Source: JAPLJC01 sp963697965 (GTDB lineage: Bacteria > Desulfobacterota > Desulfobaccia > Desulfobaccales > 0-14-0-80-60-11). From it: 64,000 nt of DNA. Positions 42,622-50,375 of the stretch are shown here, in pieces. The DNA lies in contig OY969108.1 of NCBI GenBank assembly GCA_963697965.1, positions 1,612,001 to 1,676,000 of the forward strand. The letters run 5' to 3'. The notes under the pieces are model-generated. The model was given only the letters and a program-made list of their open reading frames with translations. It had not been told where the DNA came from and searched no databases. Within the stretch, counting starts at the first letter, position 1. The number at the start of each line of letters is the position of its first letter. A program made the position numbers and the translations under genes.

Positions 42622-43539
42622 ATGGAACCGGAAAAAATGCTCCACTCAGAAGAAGCCCAGGCTCTGGCCGAGCAGGGGCAACCCCCTATGCCTGAAGAAG
42701 AAGAGATGCAGCCCCTGACGTGGGAAATAACGATGGCCCGCATCCGGTATGCCCTTCGAACTTCGGCGCCGTACCTGGGGGCATTGGGATTACTGTCCAC
42801 CCTGCTCGCCTATTGGCTGCTGACGGAAGTCTTTAAGGCGCCGCTGTTCGCCAAGATTCCCGGTCCGGTCGCAGTGGCGGACGAATGGTTTTCGCATCAT
42901 CCCATGTTCGGCATATCCATTTACAGCAGCGTCTATTACCGGCACATTTGGGCAAGCTGCTGGCGGATTATCCAGGCTTTTCTCCTGGCGACCGTGCTCG
43001 GGGTGCCGCTCGGATTGTTCATGGGGTGGAAAAAGGTCTTCAAGGATTATACCTTTCCGCTTTTTGAATTGCTGCGGCCTATCCCCATGCTGGCTTGGGT
43101 GCCGCTGGCGATTCTGATGTTTCCGGGCTATGAAGCCAGCGTTATTTATGTGACCTTCCTGGGCTCCTTTTTCGTCACCACCCTGAACACCCTTCTCGGC
43201 GTCGAATCAATCGATGAGGCCTACTTCAGGGCGGCGCTCTGCCTGGGGTCCAAGCCGCGGCATCTCTTTTTTCACGTTATCGTGCCCGGGGCCCTGCCGT
43301 TTATCTTCACGGGGCTGCAAATCAGCATGGGCTATGCCTGGTTTTGCCTGGTGGCCGGAGAGATGATCGCCGGCAGCTATGGCCTGGGTTATCTTATCTG
43401 GAACGCCTATATGGAGTTCCAGGAACCAGTGCTGATAATCGCCATGATCACCCTGGGATTCTTGGGATGGTTCAGCAGCGCCTTGATCCGCATACTGGCT
43501 AGGCGCTTGATGCAATGGCAAGTAAGGGAGATGGCTTGA
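42622..43539 (+). CDS. ABC transporter permease, NitT/TauT type (first)
   Basis: The 305-residue protein has a polar N-terminus of about 55 residues and six helices. The inner-membrane coupling motif region reads EAYFRAALCLGSKPRHLFFHVIVPGALPFIFTGLQ, typical of SsuC/TauC proteins. It ends in a TGATG overlap with the ATPase gene, showing translational coupling. ATG 42622 was chosen over an in-frame GTG six bases upstream. Confidence 0.9.
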   Translation: MEPEKMLHSEEAQALAEQGQPPMPEEEEMQPLTWEITMARIRYALRTSAPYLGALGLLSTLLAYWLLTEVFKAPLFAKIPGPVAVADEWFSHHPMFGISIYSSVYYRHIWASCWRIIQAFLLATVLGVPLGLFMGWKKVFKDYTFPLFELLRPIPMLAWVPLAILMFPGYEASVIYVTFLGSFFVTTLNTLLGVESIDEAYFRAALCLGSKPRHLFFHVIVPGALPFIFTGLQISMGYAWFCLVAGEMIAGSYGLGYLIWNAYMEFQEPVLIIAMITLGFLGWFSSALIRILARRLMQWQVREMA

Positions 43540-44429
43540 TGATACTCAGTCAAACCCTAGGGAACGATGGCAAGGCGCTGGCGAAAAAACCGGCAATCTC
43601 CTCCGAAGCCACGGCAGGAAAGATCAGCATTCGCGACGTGTCCATCGTTTACGACCCGGAAGGGACCCACGTTGTCGCAGTCGATAGCTGCTCGCTCGAA
43701 ATTCCGGCCGGAGAGTTCTGTGTCGTCGTGGGGCCGTCCGGCTGTGGGAAGACGACGCTGCTCAATGCCATCGCCGGGTTCCATGGGGTCACATCGGGCG
43801 AAATCTATATGGACGCTGAACTGCTCTGCTCGGCGGAGAAGACGGCTAAGCCCGGAGCCGACCGCATCGTGGTTTTTCAGAACGGCGCGCTCTTCCCATG
43901 GAAGACGGTCCTGGATAACATCATCTACGGACCGCTGATCCAGGGCAAGATGGACCGCAAGGAGGCCATGGCTGCCTGTCATGAACTTCTTATCCAAATG
44001 GGGCTGAGCGGAATTTCCCACAGGTATCCGAGCGAGATCTCCGGCGGCATGCGCCGCCGGGTCGAGATTGCCCGGGCCATGATGAACGATCCCAAGGTGT
44101 TGCTGCTGGATGAGCCCTTCCGGGCCATGGACGCCCTGACCAAGACGGTGGTCCAGAAATACCTCCTGGATGTCTACGATGTTTCCAATAAGACCGTCTT
44201 TTTCATCACCCACGACCTGGATGAGGCCATTTTTCTGGGTAGCAGGGTCATCGTGGTCACCAGCCGGCCAGCCCGGGTCAAGAAGATTATCAATATAGAA
44301 ATACCTCGGCCACGCGACTTCCGGGTGCTCACCTCCGAATATTATCGGCAACTGAAGGAGGAAACCCTGGAAGCGGTCCACGAAGAGGCCCAGAAGGCTT
44401 TTGAGGCGGGCGAACGGGAGATGGCTTAG
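43539..44429 (+). CDS. ABC transporter ATP-binding protein, NitT/TauT type (first)
   Basis: The 296-residue ATPase has Walker A GPSGCGKTT, Q-loop VVFQNGALFPWKT, signature SGGMRRRVEIARA (the LSGGQ loop reads ISGGM), Walker B VLLLDEPF, and the switch histidine in FFITHDLDEA. The start overlaps the permease stop by one base and has an AAGGGAG site. It energises the permease at 42622 or, together with the second ATPase, a mixed complex. Confidence 0.93.
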   Translation: MILSQTLGNDGKALAKKPAISSEATAGKISIRDVSIVYDPEGTHVVAVDSCSLEIPAGEFCVVVGPSGCGKTTLLNAIAGFHGVTSGEIYMDAELLCSAEKTAKPGADRIVVFQNGALFPWKTVLDNIIYGPLIQGKMDRKEAMAACHELLIQMGLSGISHRYPSEISGGMRRRVEIARAMMNDPKVLLLDEPFRAMDALTKTVVQKYLLDVYDVSNKTVFFITHDLDEAIFLGSRVIVVTSRPARVKKIINIEIPRPRDFRVLTSEYYRQLKEETLEAVHEEAQKAFEAGEREMA

Positions 44430-44483
44430 CACGGAGATGGGATTGCAACTGGCGGCTACGCCAGTTAAGAGGGGAAGTCTGAT

Positions 44484-45299
44484 ATGTCGGCGCCACCTAA
44501 AAAATCCACGAATGGCAGCCCAGGTAAAAAGCCCCAGAGGTTCCTGAGGGATAGGTCAGCCTTCCGGGGATGTTTTTCTATCATCGTATTCCTGCTCATC
44601 TGGGAGTTAGGCACCAGGTATGGCCTGCCCATCCTCAAGGCTATTCCGCCTCCGAGCGCGGTTCTGAGTGCTTTCAAAGAGTCGTTCGTTGACCCGGCGT
44701 ATTGGGGTGACTGGGGGAGTAGCTTTATACGGATTGGCCTCGGCTTCATTTTGGCCCAGTTAATCGGCATTCCCATGGGGCTGCTCATGGGAACCAGCCG
44801 CTTCTTTCGGGAATTGAGTCTGCCGGTATTCGAGGTGTTGCGGCCCATCCCGCCCCTGGCCTGGGTTCCAGCCTCGGCCCTTTTCTGGCCGACTCCCGAG
44901 ATGAGCATCGTTTTCGTCACCTTTTTGGGCGCTTTTTTTGTGACGATCCTGAACATCGTGGGCGGGGCCCGGAGTATCGACGCCCGCTTCATCCGGGCGG
45001 CTGTTTCCCTCGGGTCCAGCCGCAGAGATATCTTCTGGCGAATCGTTCTTCCCGCGACCTTGCCCAGTATCATCGTGGCTTTGACGGTGGGCATCGGCGT
45101 CTGCTGGAACACGGTGGTGGCAGCCGAGATGCTCGCCGGCCACTCCGGCCTGGGTTTTCTGACCTGGCGCGCCTATGTGACCTTCACCTATCCCTTGATC
45201 GTGGTCGGCATGATCAGCATCGGCATAGCCGGCTACATTTCCAGCGCGATTATCCGGGTTTTGGGAAGTCGTATGACGCCGTGGCTCAAAACCAATTAA
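44484..45299 (+). CDS. ABC transporter permease, NitT/TauT type (second)
   Basis: The 271-residue permease has six helices and the coupling loop ARFIRAAVSLGSSRRDIFWRIVLPATLPSIIVALT. It differs clearly from the first permease but belongs to the same family. It follows the first ATPase by 54 bases, with a GAGGGGAAG site. Two permeases and two ATPases for one binding protein suggest a heterotetrameric transporter, or two transporters sharing a receptor. Confidence 0.9.
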   Translation: MSAPPKKSTNGSPGKKPQRFLRDRSAFRGCFSIIVFLLIWELGTRYGLPILKAIPPPSAVLSAFKESFVDPAYWGDWGSSFIRIGLGFILAQLIGIPMGLLMGTSRFFRELSLPVFEVLRPIPPLAWVPASALFWPTPEMSIVFVTFLGAFFVTILNIVGGARSIDARFIRAAVSLGSSRRDIFWRIVLPATLPSIIVALTVGIGVCWNTVVAAEMLAGHSGLGFLTWRAYVTFTYPLIVVGMISIGIAGYISSAIIRVLGSRMTPWLKTN

Positions 45300-45329
45300 T
45301 GCCGGTTACCCTAGTAGAGGATGACTGAA

Positions 45330-46223
45330 ATGCCGCAACCAATTGTCAACGGGCAGAACGGCCACTACCATGTCCTGGCGCAGGCCGCGTCGGCCGAGAT
45401 GACTGTAGAGAATGTGCGTAAGAGCTACGGGTTCCACCCGGTGGTTAAGGTACTGGACGATTGCTCCCTGGTGCTGGAGAACCGTAAGCTCACGGTTTTG
45501 ATCGGTCCTTCGGGCTGCGGCAAGAGCACCCTGATCAATATCCTGGCCGGCTATGATATGCCGGATTCAGGAAAGGTCACCATTGACGGCCAACCGGTCA
45601 GGGGACCGGGGCGCGACCGCCTGGTAGTCTTTCAAGAAACCGCTCTCTTTCCCTGGATGACCACCTTTCAGAACGTCAGTTACGGGCCCAGGGTTCGGAA
45701 GGAAATGGGCAAGGAAGCTCTGCAAGCTGAAACGATGAAGCTGCTTAAGCTGGTCGGGCTCGAAGCCTTCGCAGACAAGTATCCCTCCCAACTTTCGGGC
45801 GGAATGATGCGAAGGGCCGAATTGGTCAGGGCCTTGATTAACCGGCCCAAGGTCATGCTCATGGACGAACCGTTCCGGGGACTGGACGCGATGACCCGGG
45901 AACTGATGCAGGAGTATTACGTCCGTCTCTTCGAGACCAAACCCGGGACCAACCTGTTTGTTACCACGGAGATCGATGAGGCCATTTTCCTGGCGGACCG
46001 GCTCGTGATCATGAGCAACCGGCCAGCCAGCATCAGAAAGGTCATCGACATCAATCTGCCCAGGCCTCGCAAGTTCCAGATGCTCACTTCCAAGGAATAT
46101 CTGGGATACAAGAGGGATGCCTTGGAAATACTTCATGTGGAAGCCATGAAGGCCTTTGCTAAGGGAAAGCAGGACGCCGCCGACTTTATGGAGGCATATT
46201 CCAAGACCGCAGGCAATCCTTGA
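45330..46223 (+). CDS. ABC transporter ATP-binding protein, NitT/TauT type (second)
   Basis: The 297-residue ATPase has Walker A GPSGCGKST, Q-loop VVFQETALFPWMT, a signature reading LSGGMMRRAELVRA, and Walker B VMLMDEPF. In the switch region the usual THD is replaced by FVTTEIDEA, so the catalytic histidine is missing at that position. This suggests an asymmetric pair in which one site is inactive, as in known heterodimeric ABC ATPases. I chose ATG 45330 for its better spacing to AGAGG; 45321 is possible. Last gene of the transporter operon. Confidence 0.9.
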   Translation: MPQPIVNGQNGHYHVLAQAASAEMTVENVRKSYGFHPVVKVLDDCSLVLENRKLTVLIGPSGCGKSTLINILAGYDMPDSGKVTIDGQPVRGPGRDRLVVFQETALFPWMTTFQNVSYGPRVRKEMGKEALQAETMKLLKLVGLEAFADKYPSQLSGGMMRRAELVRALINRPKVMLMDEPFRGLDAMTRELMQEYYVRLFETKPGTNLFVTTEIDEAIFLADRLVIMSNRPASIRKVIDINLPRPRKFQMLTSKEYLGYKRDALEILHVEAMKAFAKGKQDAADFMEAYSKTAGNP

Positions 46224-46473
46224 TGATGGCTAATTCATCCCAAAATATCTTCCGGGTACCGGAGATGAATCCGGGCGTGAGCAACAGGCTGATGTTGGCG
46301 TCTTGGGTGGCATGCCGTCAGGCGACCCCCGGCATTTAAGTTGACTTCATTATTCGATATGTTTATAATTTAAAACGTATAGATGTTATTTAATCCAGTA
46401 ACCTGGCAATAACTCAGGGTTTCTGATCTCCTTTCGGCATTAGACCCAGGACATTGCCTGCAGGAGATTTGTC

Positions 46474-47664
46474 ATGGCGGTTAACTCTCCATTGCTCAAG
46501 GAACTTAAGAGGGGCTATAGCCTTGTCTTCGAAAAGCAATGGCCTCCACTTGTGGGAGGGTTATTGATAGGGCTTCTGGCCATAATGATTGAGGCCTGGT
46601 CGCGGCCTTGGGGCATTGTGGCAGGAATCCGCAATTGGGCCGATTGGCTTTTTTATGGAGTGGGCCTGTACGCCCAAAAGCCGGATAACCCCTTCCTCTT
46701 TTCCCCATCCGTGATGGATCTGGGCCTTATCCTGGGAAGCCTTGCCGCGGCGCTCCTGGCCAAAGAATTTGCCTTGCAAAGGCCTCCGAAGCTCGAAGCA
46801 GTTAAGGGCCTGGTGGGGGGGCTGTTTATGGGAGTGGGCTCCTCGCTGGCTCTGGGATGCAACGTCGGGGCTTTTTTCTCTCCTCTGGTCAACCTGTCCG
46901 CCAACGCTTTTTTGATGATGATCGGGTTAATCTGCGGCGCCTATCTCGGTCTTCGCTACATCCTCTGGGAAGTGGAAAACCTTCCTTCCCCCAGTCCCGC
47001 CTTAGCCGCAACTTCTCCCAAGCAGACCCCAGCGGTCAATTGGAAGATGGCTCATCCCTATTTGGGCGCCCTGGTCTTGGTTGGTCTGGTGTTGGCGGCC
47101 CATCTCTATGGCAAGTTTTCCTATGCCGAAGCTGGGGGATTGCTGCTCTTTGGAGCCGCTTTCGGGGTCGTGATCCAGCGCTGCCGTTTCTGTTTTGTGC
47201 GCGCCTTCCGGGACCCCTTCATGACCGGTGAATCCGAGATCGGCAAAGCCGTGGCCATCAGCATTATCATTGCCGTCATCGGTATTGCAATACTCAAGGC
47301 GACCGGCCTCAGGAGAGAGACCATGTATGTGATACCAGCCTTCGGCTGGGGCTCATTGGTGGGAGGAGTCATATTTGGCATCGGCATGGTCGTCGCCGGA
47401 GGCTGCGGTAGTGGGACCCTCTGGAGAGTGGCCGAAGGGAATATGAAGTTATGGATTGCCTTGTTTGCTTTTGCCACCTCCAACTCCCTTATGACTGAAT
47501 GGCTGCGAGCCTGGGGAATTAGACCAAAACTGGGATCAGCAGTCTTCCTACCCTACTATTTAGGTTGGGAAGGGGCCGTCTTTTTGGTCATTGGCATTGC
47601 TCTGATTTGGTTAGTGGTTCTTGCCTGGAATGAACAGACCAACAAATTCACCGTGGAACCCTGA
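46474..47664 (+). CDS. YeeE/YedE-family sulfur (thiosulfate/selenium-type) transporter
   Basis: The 396-residue protein has about ten helices and an internal duplication of the YeeE/YedE unit. Conserved cysteines sit in membrane motifs: LALGCNVGAFFSP, VIQRCRFCFVRAFRDP and VVAGGCGSGTLWRVAEG. Members such as TsuA take up thiosulfate through these cysteines; related YedE proteins are linked to selenium. The following TusA gene is the usual partner that receives the sulfur. The gene lies downstream of the ABC operon on the same strand with its own 250-base leader. Confidence 0.9.
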   Translation: MAVNSPLLKELKRGYSLVFEKQWPPLVGGLLIGLLAIMIEAWSRPWGIVAGIRNWADWLFYGVGLYAQKPDNPFLFSPSVMDLGLILGSLAAALLAKEFALQRPPKLEAVKGLVGGLFMGVGSSLALGCNVGAFFSPLVNLSANAFLMMIGLICGAYLGLRYILWEVENLPSPSPALAATSPKQTPAVNWKMAHPYLGALVLVGLVLAAHLYGKFSYAEAGGLLLFGAAFGVVIQRCRFCFVRAFRDPFMTGESEIGKAVAISIIIAVIGIAILKATGLRRETMYVIPAFGWGSLVGGVIFGIGMVVAGGCGSGTLWRVAEGNMKLWIALFAFATSNSLMTEWLRAWGIRPKLGSAVFLPYYLGWEGAVFLVIGIALIWLVVLAWNEQTNKFTVEP

Positions 47665-47740
47665 GGTCGCAGCGTATCGGGTAACTGCGCCGTGCCGGCT
47701 GCCAATTGGGGATGTTACCAAACCATAAGGGGGAACTCGC

Positions 47741-47977
47741 ATGGATGACCTCAAACCCGACGAAGTTCTGGATTGCAGGGGCCTTAGTTGCCCTATGCCG
47801 ATTCTCAAGATTAAGAAAGCCCTAGCAAACTTGAGCGCCGGCCAGGTATTGGAGGTCCTGGGAACCGATCCCGGCACCAGGAACGACCTCCCTGCCTGGG
47901 CCAAACGGACCGGGAATGAGTATCTTGGCGAGAAAGAAGGAAGCGGTTTCATTCACTTTTTTGTTCGAAAAGCCTAG
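47741..47977 (+). CDS. tusA: TusA/SirA family sulfur-carrier protein
   Basis: The 78-residue protein has the CPMPI motif with the persulfide-carrying cysteine (LDCRGLSCPMPILKIKKAL), and the right size and end (GSGFIHFFVRKA). TusA-type proteins carry sulfane sulfur from a rhodanese or YeeE/YedE transporter to acceptors. It lies 76 bases after the transporter and before two DsrE-type genes. Confidence 0.93.
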   Translation: MDDLKPDEVLDCRGLSCPMPILKIKKALANLSAGQVLEVLGTDPGTRNDLPAWAKRTGNEYLGEKEGSGFIHFFVRKA

Positions 47978-48018
47978 TTGCGGCTGCAACCAAGGTCCTC
48001 TGATCCGGAAGGGGAATC

Positions 48019-48324
48019 ATGGCAGAAACGTTGGGAATATTGGTAGCCACGCAGGATTCCCTGGAACACCTGCTGGGATTGGTGGCCGCGGCTGAAAAGA
48101 AGGGATTGCGCCTGGTTATTTTTCTGACTGCGGAGGGAGTCTTGCTCTCCCAGGATCCCCGCTTCGGGGAACTTGCGGGCCGGGCCGAGATATCTTTGTG
48201 CGATGTCGGTTTCAAAGGCTTTGGACTGGAAGGGGAGGTGCCTGGTCTGGAGAAGAAGGATTTCGCTACCCAGGCCAAGCACGCGGAAATGCTGGCAGAC
48301 TGCAAATATTATGTCATGTTGTGA
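48019..48324 (+). CDS. DsrE-family sulfur-relay protein (first)
   Basis: The 101-residue protein has the DsrE/YchN pattern: GILVATQDSLEHLLGLVAAAEKKGLRLVIFLTAEGVL and then cysteines in EISLCDVGFKG and a C-terminal MLADCKYYVML. DsrE-like proteins pass persulfides between TusA/DsrC-type partners. It lies within 42 bases of tusA and 12 bases of the next gene. Confidence 0.82.
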   Translation: MAETLGILVATQDSLEHLLGLVAAAEKKGLRLVIFLTAEGVLLSQDPRFGELAGRAEISLCDVGFKGFGLEGEVPGLEKKDFATQAKHAEMLADCKYYVML

Positions 48325-48336
48325 GGTTACTTAAAC

Positions 48337-48627
48337 ATGCCTGCGAAAAAAGTAGCGATCCTGGCGCGCCACCCCCATCGCCAGTATGAGGCATTGCGGT
48401 CCAGCTTGGGGTGCCTCCTGGAAAACCATGAGGTGACTTACCTGGTGCTGGATTACGAGGTAAACCAGGACAATACCTATAGGGAGAACCTCGAGTTTTT
48501 GGATGAAATGGAAGGGACCCGCTTCAGCAATCATCCGGCCAATGTGGAGAAGCATGGCTTCGGTTATCTCGACCTGACCCAGATAGGGGAGTTGCTGCGA
48601 GAGCAGGACATCGTCATTCCTTTCTGA
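48337..48627 (+). CDS. DsrE/F-like small protein (second)
   Basis: The 96-residue protein starts KKVAILARHPHRQYEALRSSLGCLLENHEVTYLVLDYEV, which fits a DsrF/TusC-like alpha/beta fold. The ending EQDIVIPF is typical of the family. It has a single cysteine, at about residue 26. Similarity is weaker than for the neighbouring gene, so the call rests partly on context between a DsrE-type gene and a TusB-like ORF. Confidence 0.7.
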   Translation: MPAKKVAILARHPHRQYEALRSSLGCLLENHEVTYLVLDYEVNQDNTYRENLEFLDEMEGTRFSNHPANVEKHGFGYLDLTQIGELLREQDIVIPF

Positions 48628-48635
48628 GAGGGCAT

Positions 48636-48809
48636 ATGAAGATTTTACACGTGTTTCGGCATCCGCCGGATGAGATGGTTCTGGAATTGGCGGCGATCAT
48701 TTCCCGGGAGAGAGAGGCCGCCGAAATTGCACTGTATCAGGATGGGGTTGATTATGATCTGCTGTTGGAGTTGATACTCAGCAACGACCGGGTAATTACC
48801 TGGTGGTAG
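48636..48809 (+). CDS. Very short TusB/DsrH-like protein
   Basis: This 57-residue ORF starts 8 bases after the previous stop, with a GAGAGGG site. It reads MKILHVFRHPPDEMVLEL, then IALYQDGVDYDLLLELI and ends VITWW. The opening resembles DsrH/TusB proteins (usually about 95 residues), but the usual C-terminal half is missing. It completes a DsrE-DsrF-DsrH-like order after tusA. Its reality is supported by spacing and codon use. Confidence 0.65.
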   Translation: MKILHVFRHPPDEMVLELAAIISREREAAEIALYQDGVDYDLLLELILSNDRVITWW

Positions 48810-49239
48810 GACGAAGCAATACAAGCCCATGCCGGAGGAAAAAAATAGTTCATCTTCCGCCATTTCCCGATAGATAAGCTATCCGCTCAGAATCATAGCC
48901 TCATTAGCCGAAAGCCTTTAGCCATTTGAGCAGACTGGGGTATTGAATAGCCTCCAGTGCGAGGGCGCCGGGGGCAGCTCCCCGCCATTTTAAAGGGGCG
49001 CGCCTGGTTCCGCCGGCACGCCAGGTCTGCCTCAGCCATACCCGTTGGCGTTGACCTAATCGCCATTCAGCGGCATGACGTTCATCTCCGGGGCGCCGGT
49101 CTCATTCCCCTTCTACCCATTTTCGGATATACAGAGCCCTCAATTAATCAGATTTTTCCTTAATATCAAAGTAGATAGATGAGTGCAGCGTCTGTTCTGA
49201 TATACTTTAAAAATAATTCCGGCCCAGGAAAAACCCTCG
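48810..49239. other. Gene-free 430-base region
   Basis: No convincing ORF or RNA gene. GGGGCAGCTCCCCGCC at about 48971 and a GGCGCGCCTGGTTCC stretch are GC-rich but not clear terminators. An AT-rich promoter-like stretch lies at about 49145-49220 before the EamA gene. Confidence 0.4.
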
Positions 49240-50094
49240 ATGACATATACACGCATAATTATTCTGTTATCGCTAACCATGATTTTATTTGCGAGTAATT
49301 CCCTGCTATGCAGGGCCGCTCTCAAAAGTACCAGCATTGACGCCGCCAGCTTTACGACCATTCGCTTAATTTCCGGAGCGATTATCCTGTGGGTGATAGT
49401 GCGAACGGATCACGGCACTAATGTCGGTGGGGGCAACTGGCCGTCGGCTTTTATGCTGTTCGTTTATGCAGTCGGATTTTCTTTCGCCTATATTAGCCTA
49501 TCTGCTGCAACCGGTGCCCTGCTGCTCTTCAGTGCCGTAGAGGCGACCATGATCAGCCATGGGATTTGGATGGGAGAACGTCTGCGCCGAGTACAGCTTC
49601 TCGGCCTCGTCCTCGCCTTCGGTGGATTTATCGGTCTGCTGCTGCCGGGGCTCACGGCCCCTCCCCTGGGCGGTTCCATATCGATGTTAATCGCCGGGGT
49701 GGCTTGGGGTATATATTCCTTGCGCGGGAGAGGGGCGAGAGATCCCATCAAGTCAACCGCAGGGAATTTCCTGCGCGCCGTCCCCATGGCGATAGCACTG
49801 AGTATATTGAGCTTTAAAGGCGCCACTCTCGATAATGCCGGAGTCGGTTATGCGGTTGCGTCGGGCGCACTGGCTTCTGGAATCGGGTACTCCATTTGGT
49901 ATATGGCATTACCCGCATTAAAAGCCACCAGCGCAGCCATAGTGCAACTCTGTGCCCCGGTTATTGCGGCCCTGGGTGGCCTCGTCTTACTTGGTGAGCC
50001 TATAAGCCTGCGCTTGGCGGTGGCCTGTGTAGCTATACTAGGTGGGATCGCCCTGGCAATTCTGGAGAAGCAAAATGGTAACTTCGCCGACTAG
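49240..50094 (+). CDS. EamA/DMT-family transporter
   Basis: The 284-residue protein has ten predicted helices and the two EamA repeats. The first has FASNSLLCRAALKSTSIDAASFTTIRLISGAIIL and the second GVGYAVASGALASGIGYSIWYMALPALKATSAAIVQL, followed by GEPISLRLAVACVAILGGIAL. Substrates of this family (amino acids, metabolites) cannot be predicted. Codon use is slightly more AT-rich than in flanking operons. It is probably monocistronic. Confidence 0.9.
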   Translation: MTYTRIIILLSLTMILFASNSLLCRAALKSTSIDAASFTTIRLISGAIILWVIVRTDHGTNVGGGNWPSAFMLFVYAVGFSFAYISLSAATGALLLFSAVEATMISHGIWMGERLRRVQLLGLVLAFGGFIGLLLPGLTAPPLGGSISMLIAGVAWGIYSLRGRGARDPIKSTAGNFLRAVPMAIALSILSFKGATLDNAGVGYAVASGALASGIGYSIWYMALPALKATSAAIVQLCAPVIAALGGLVLLGEPISLRLAVACVAILGGIALAILEKQNGNFAD

Positions 50095-50375
50095 ACCATT
50101 CCGGCTGACACCCCGCCAGGAGGCGTTCGCTTAACGGAGCGCCATGCCACCAACAGTTTTCGGAACCATTCTGCAATGGTATAATGGAAAAGTCGCCCCC
50201 GCCAACGCTACGATTTAGGCCCCGCTTTCCTGATTCTGGCGCTGGGGGATTATTGCCCCGATCATGGCTTTCGTGCTCCGCCGCTTTCCACAGCCAAGGC
50301 TGAGGTGCGGCGGGAAAATGTGAGACGCCGGGCATAAGGTCCGGTTGGCAAGCAACTGCAAAGGCGAAGCCGGTA

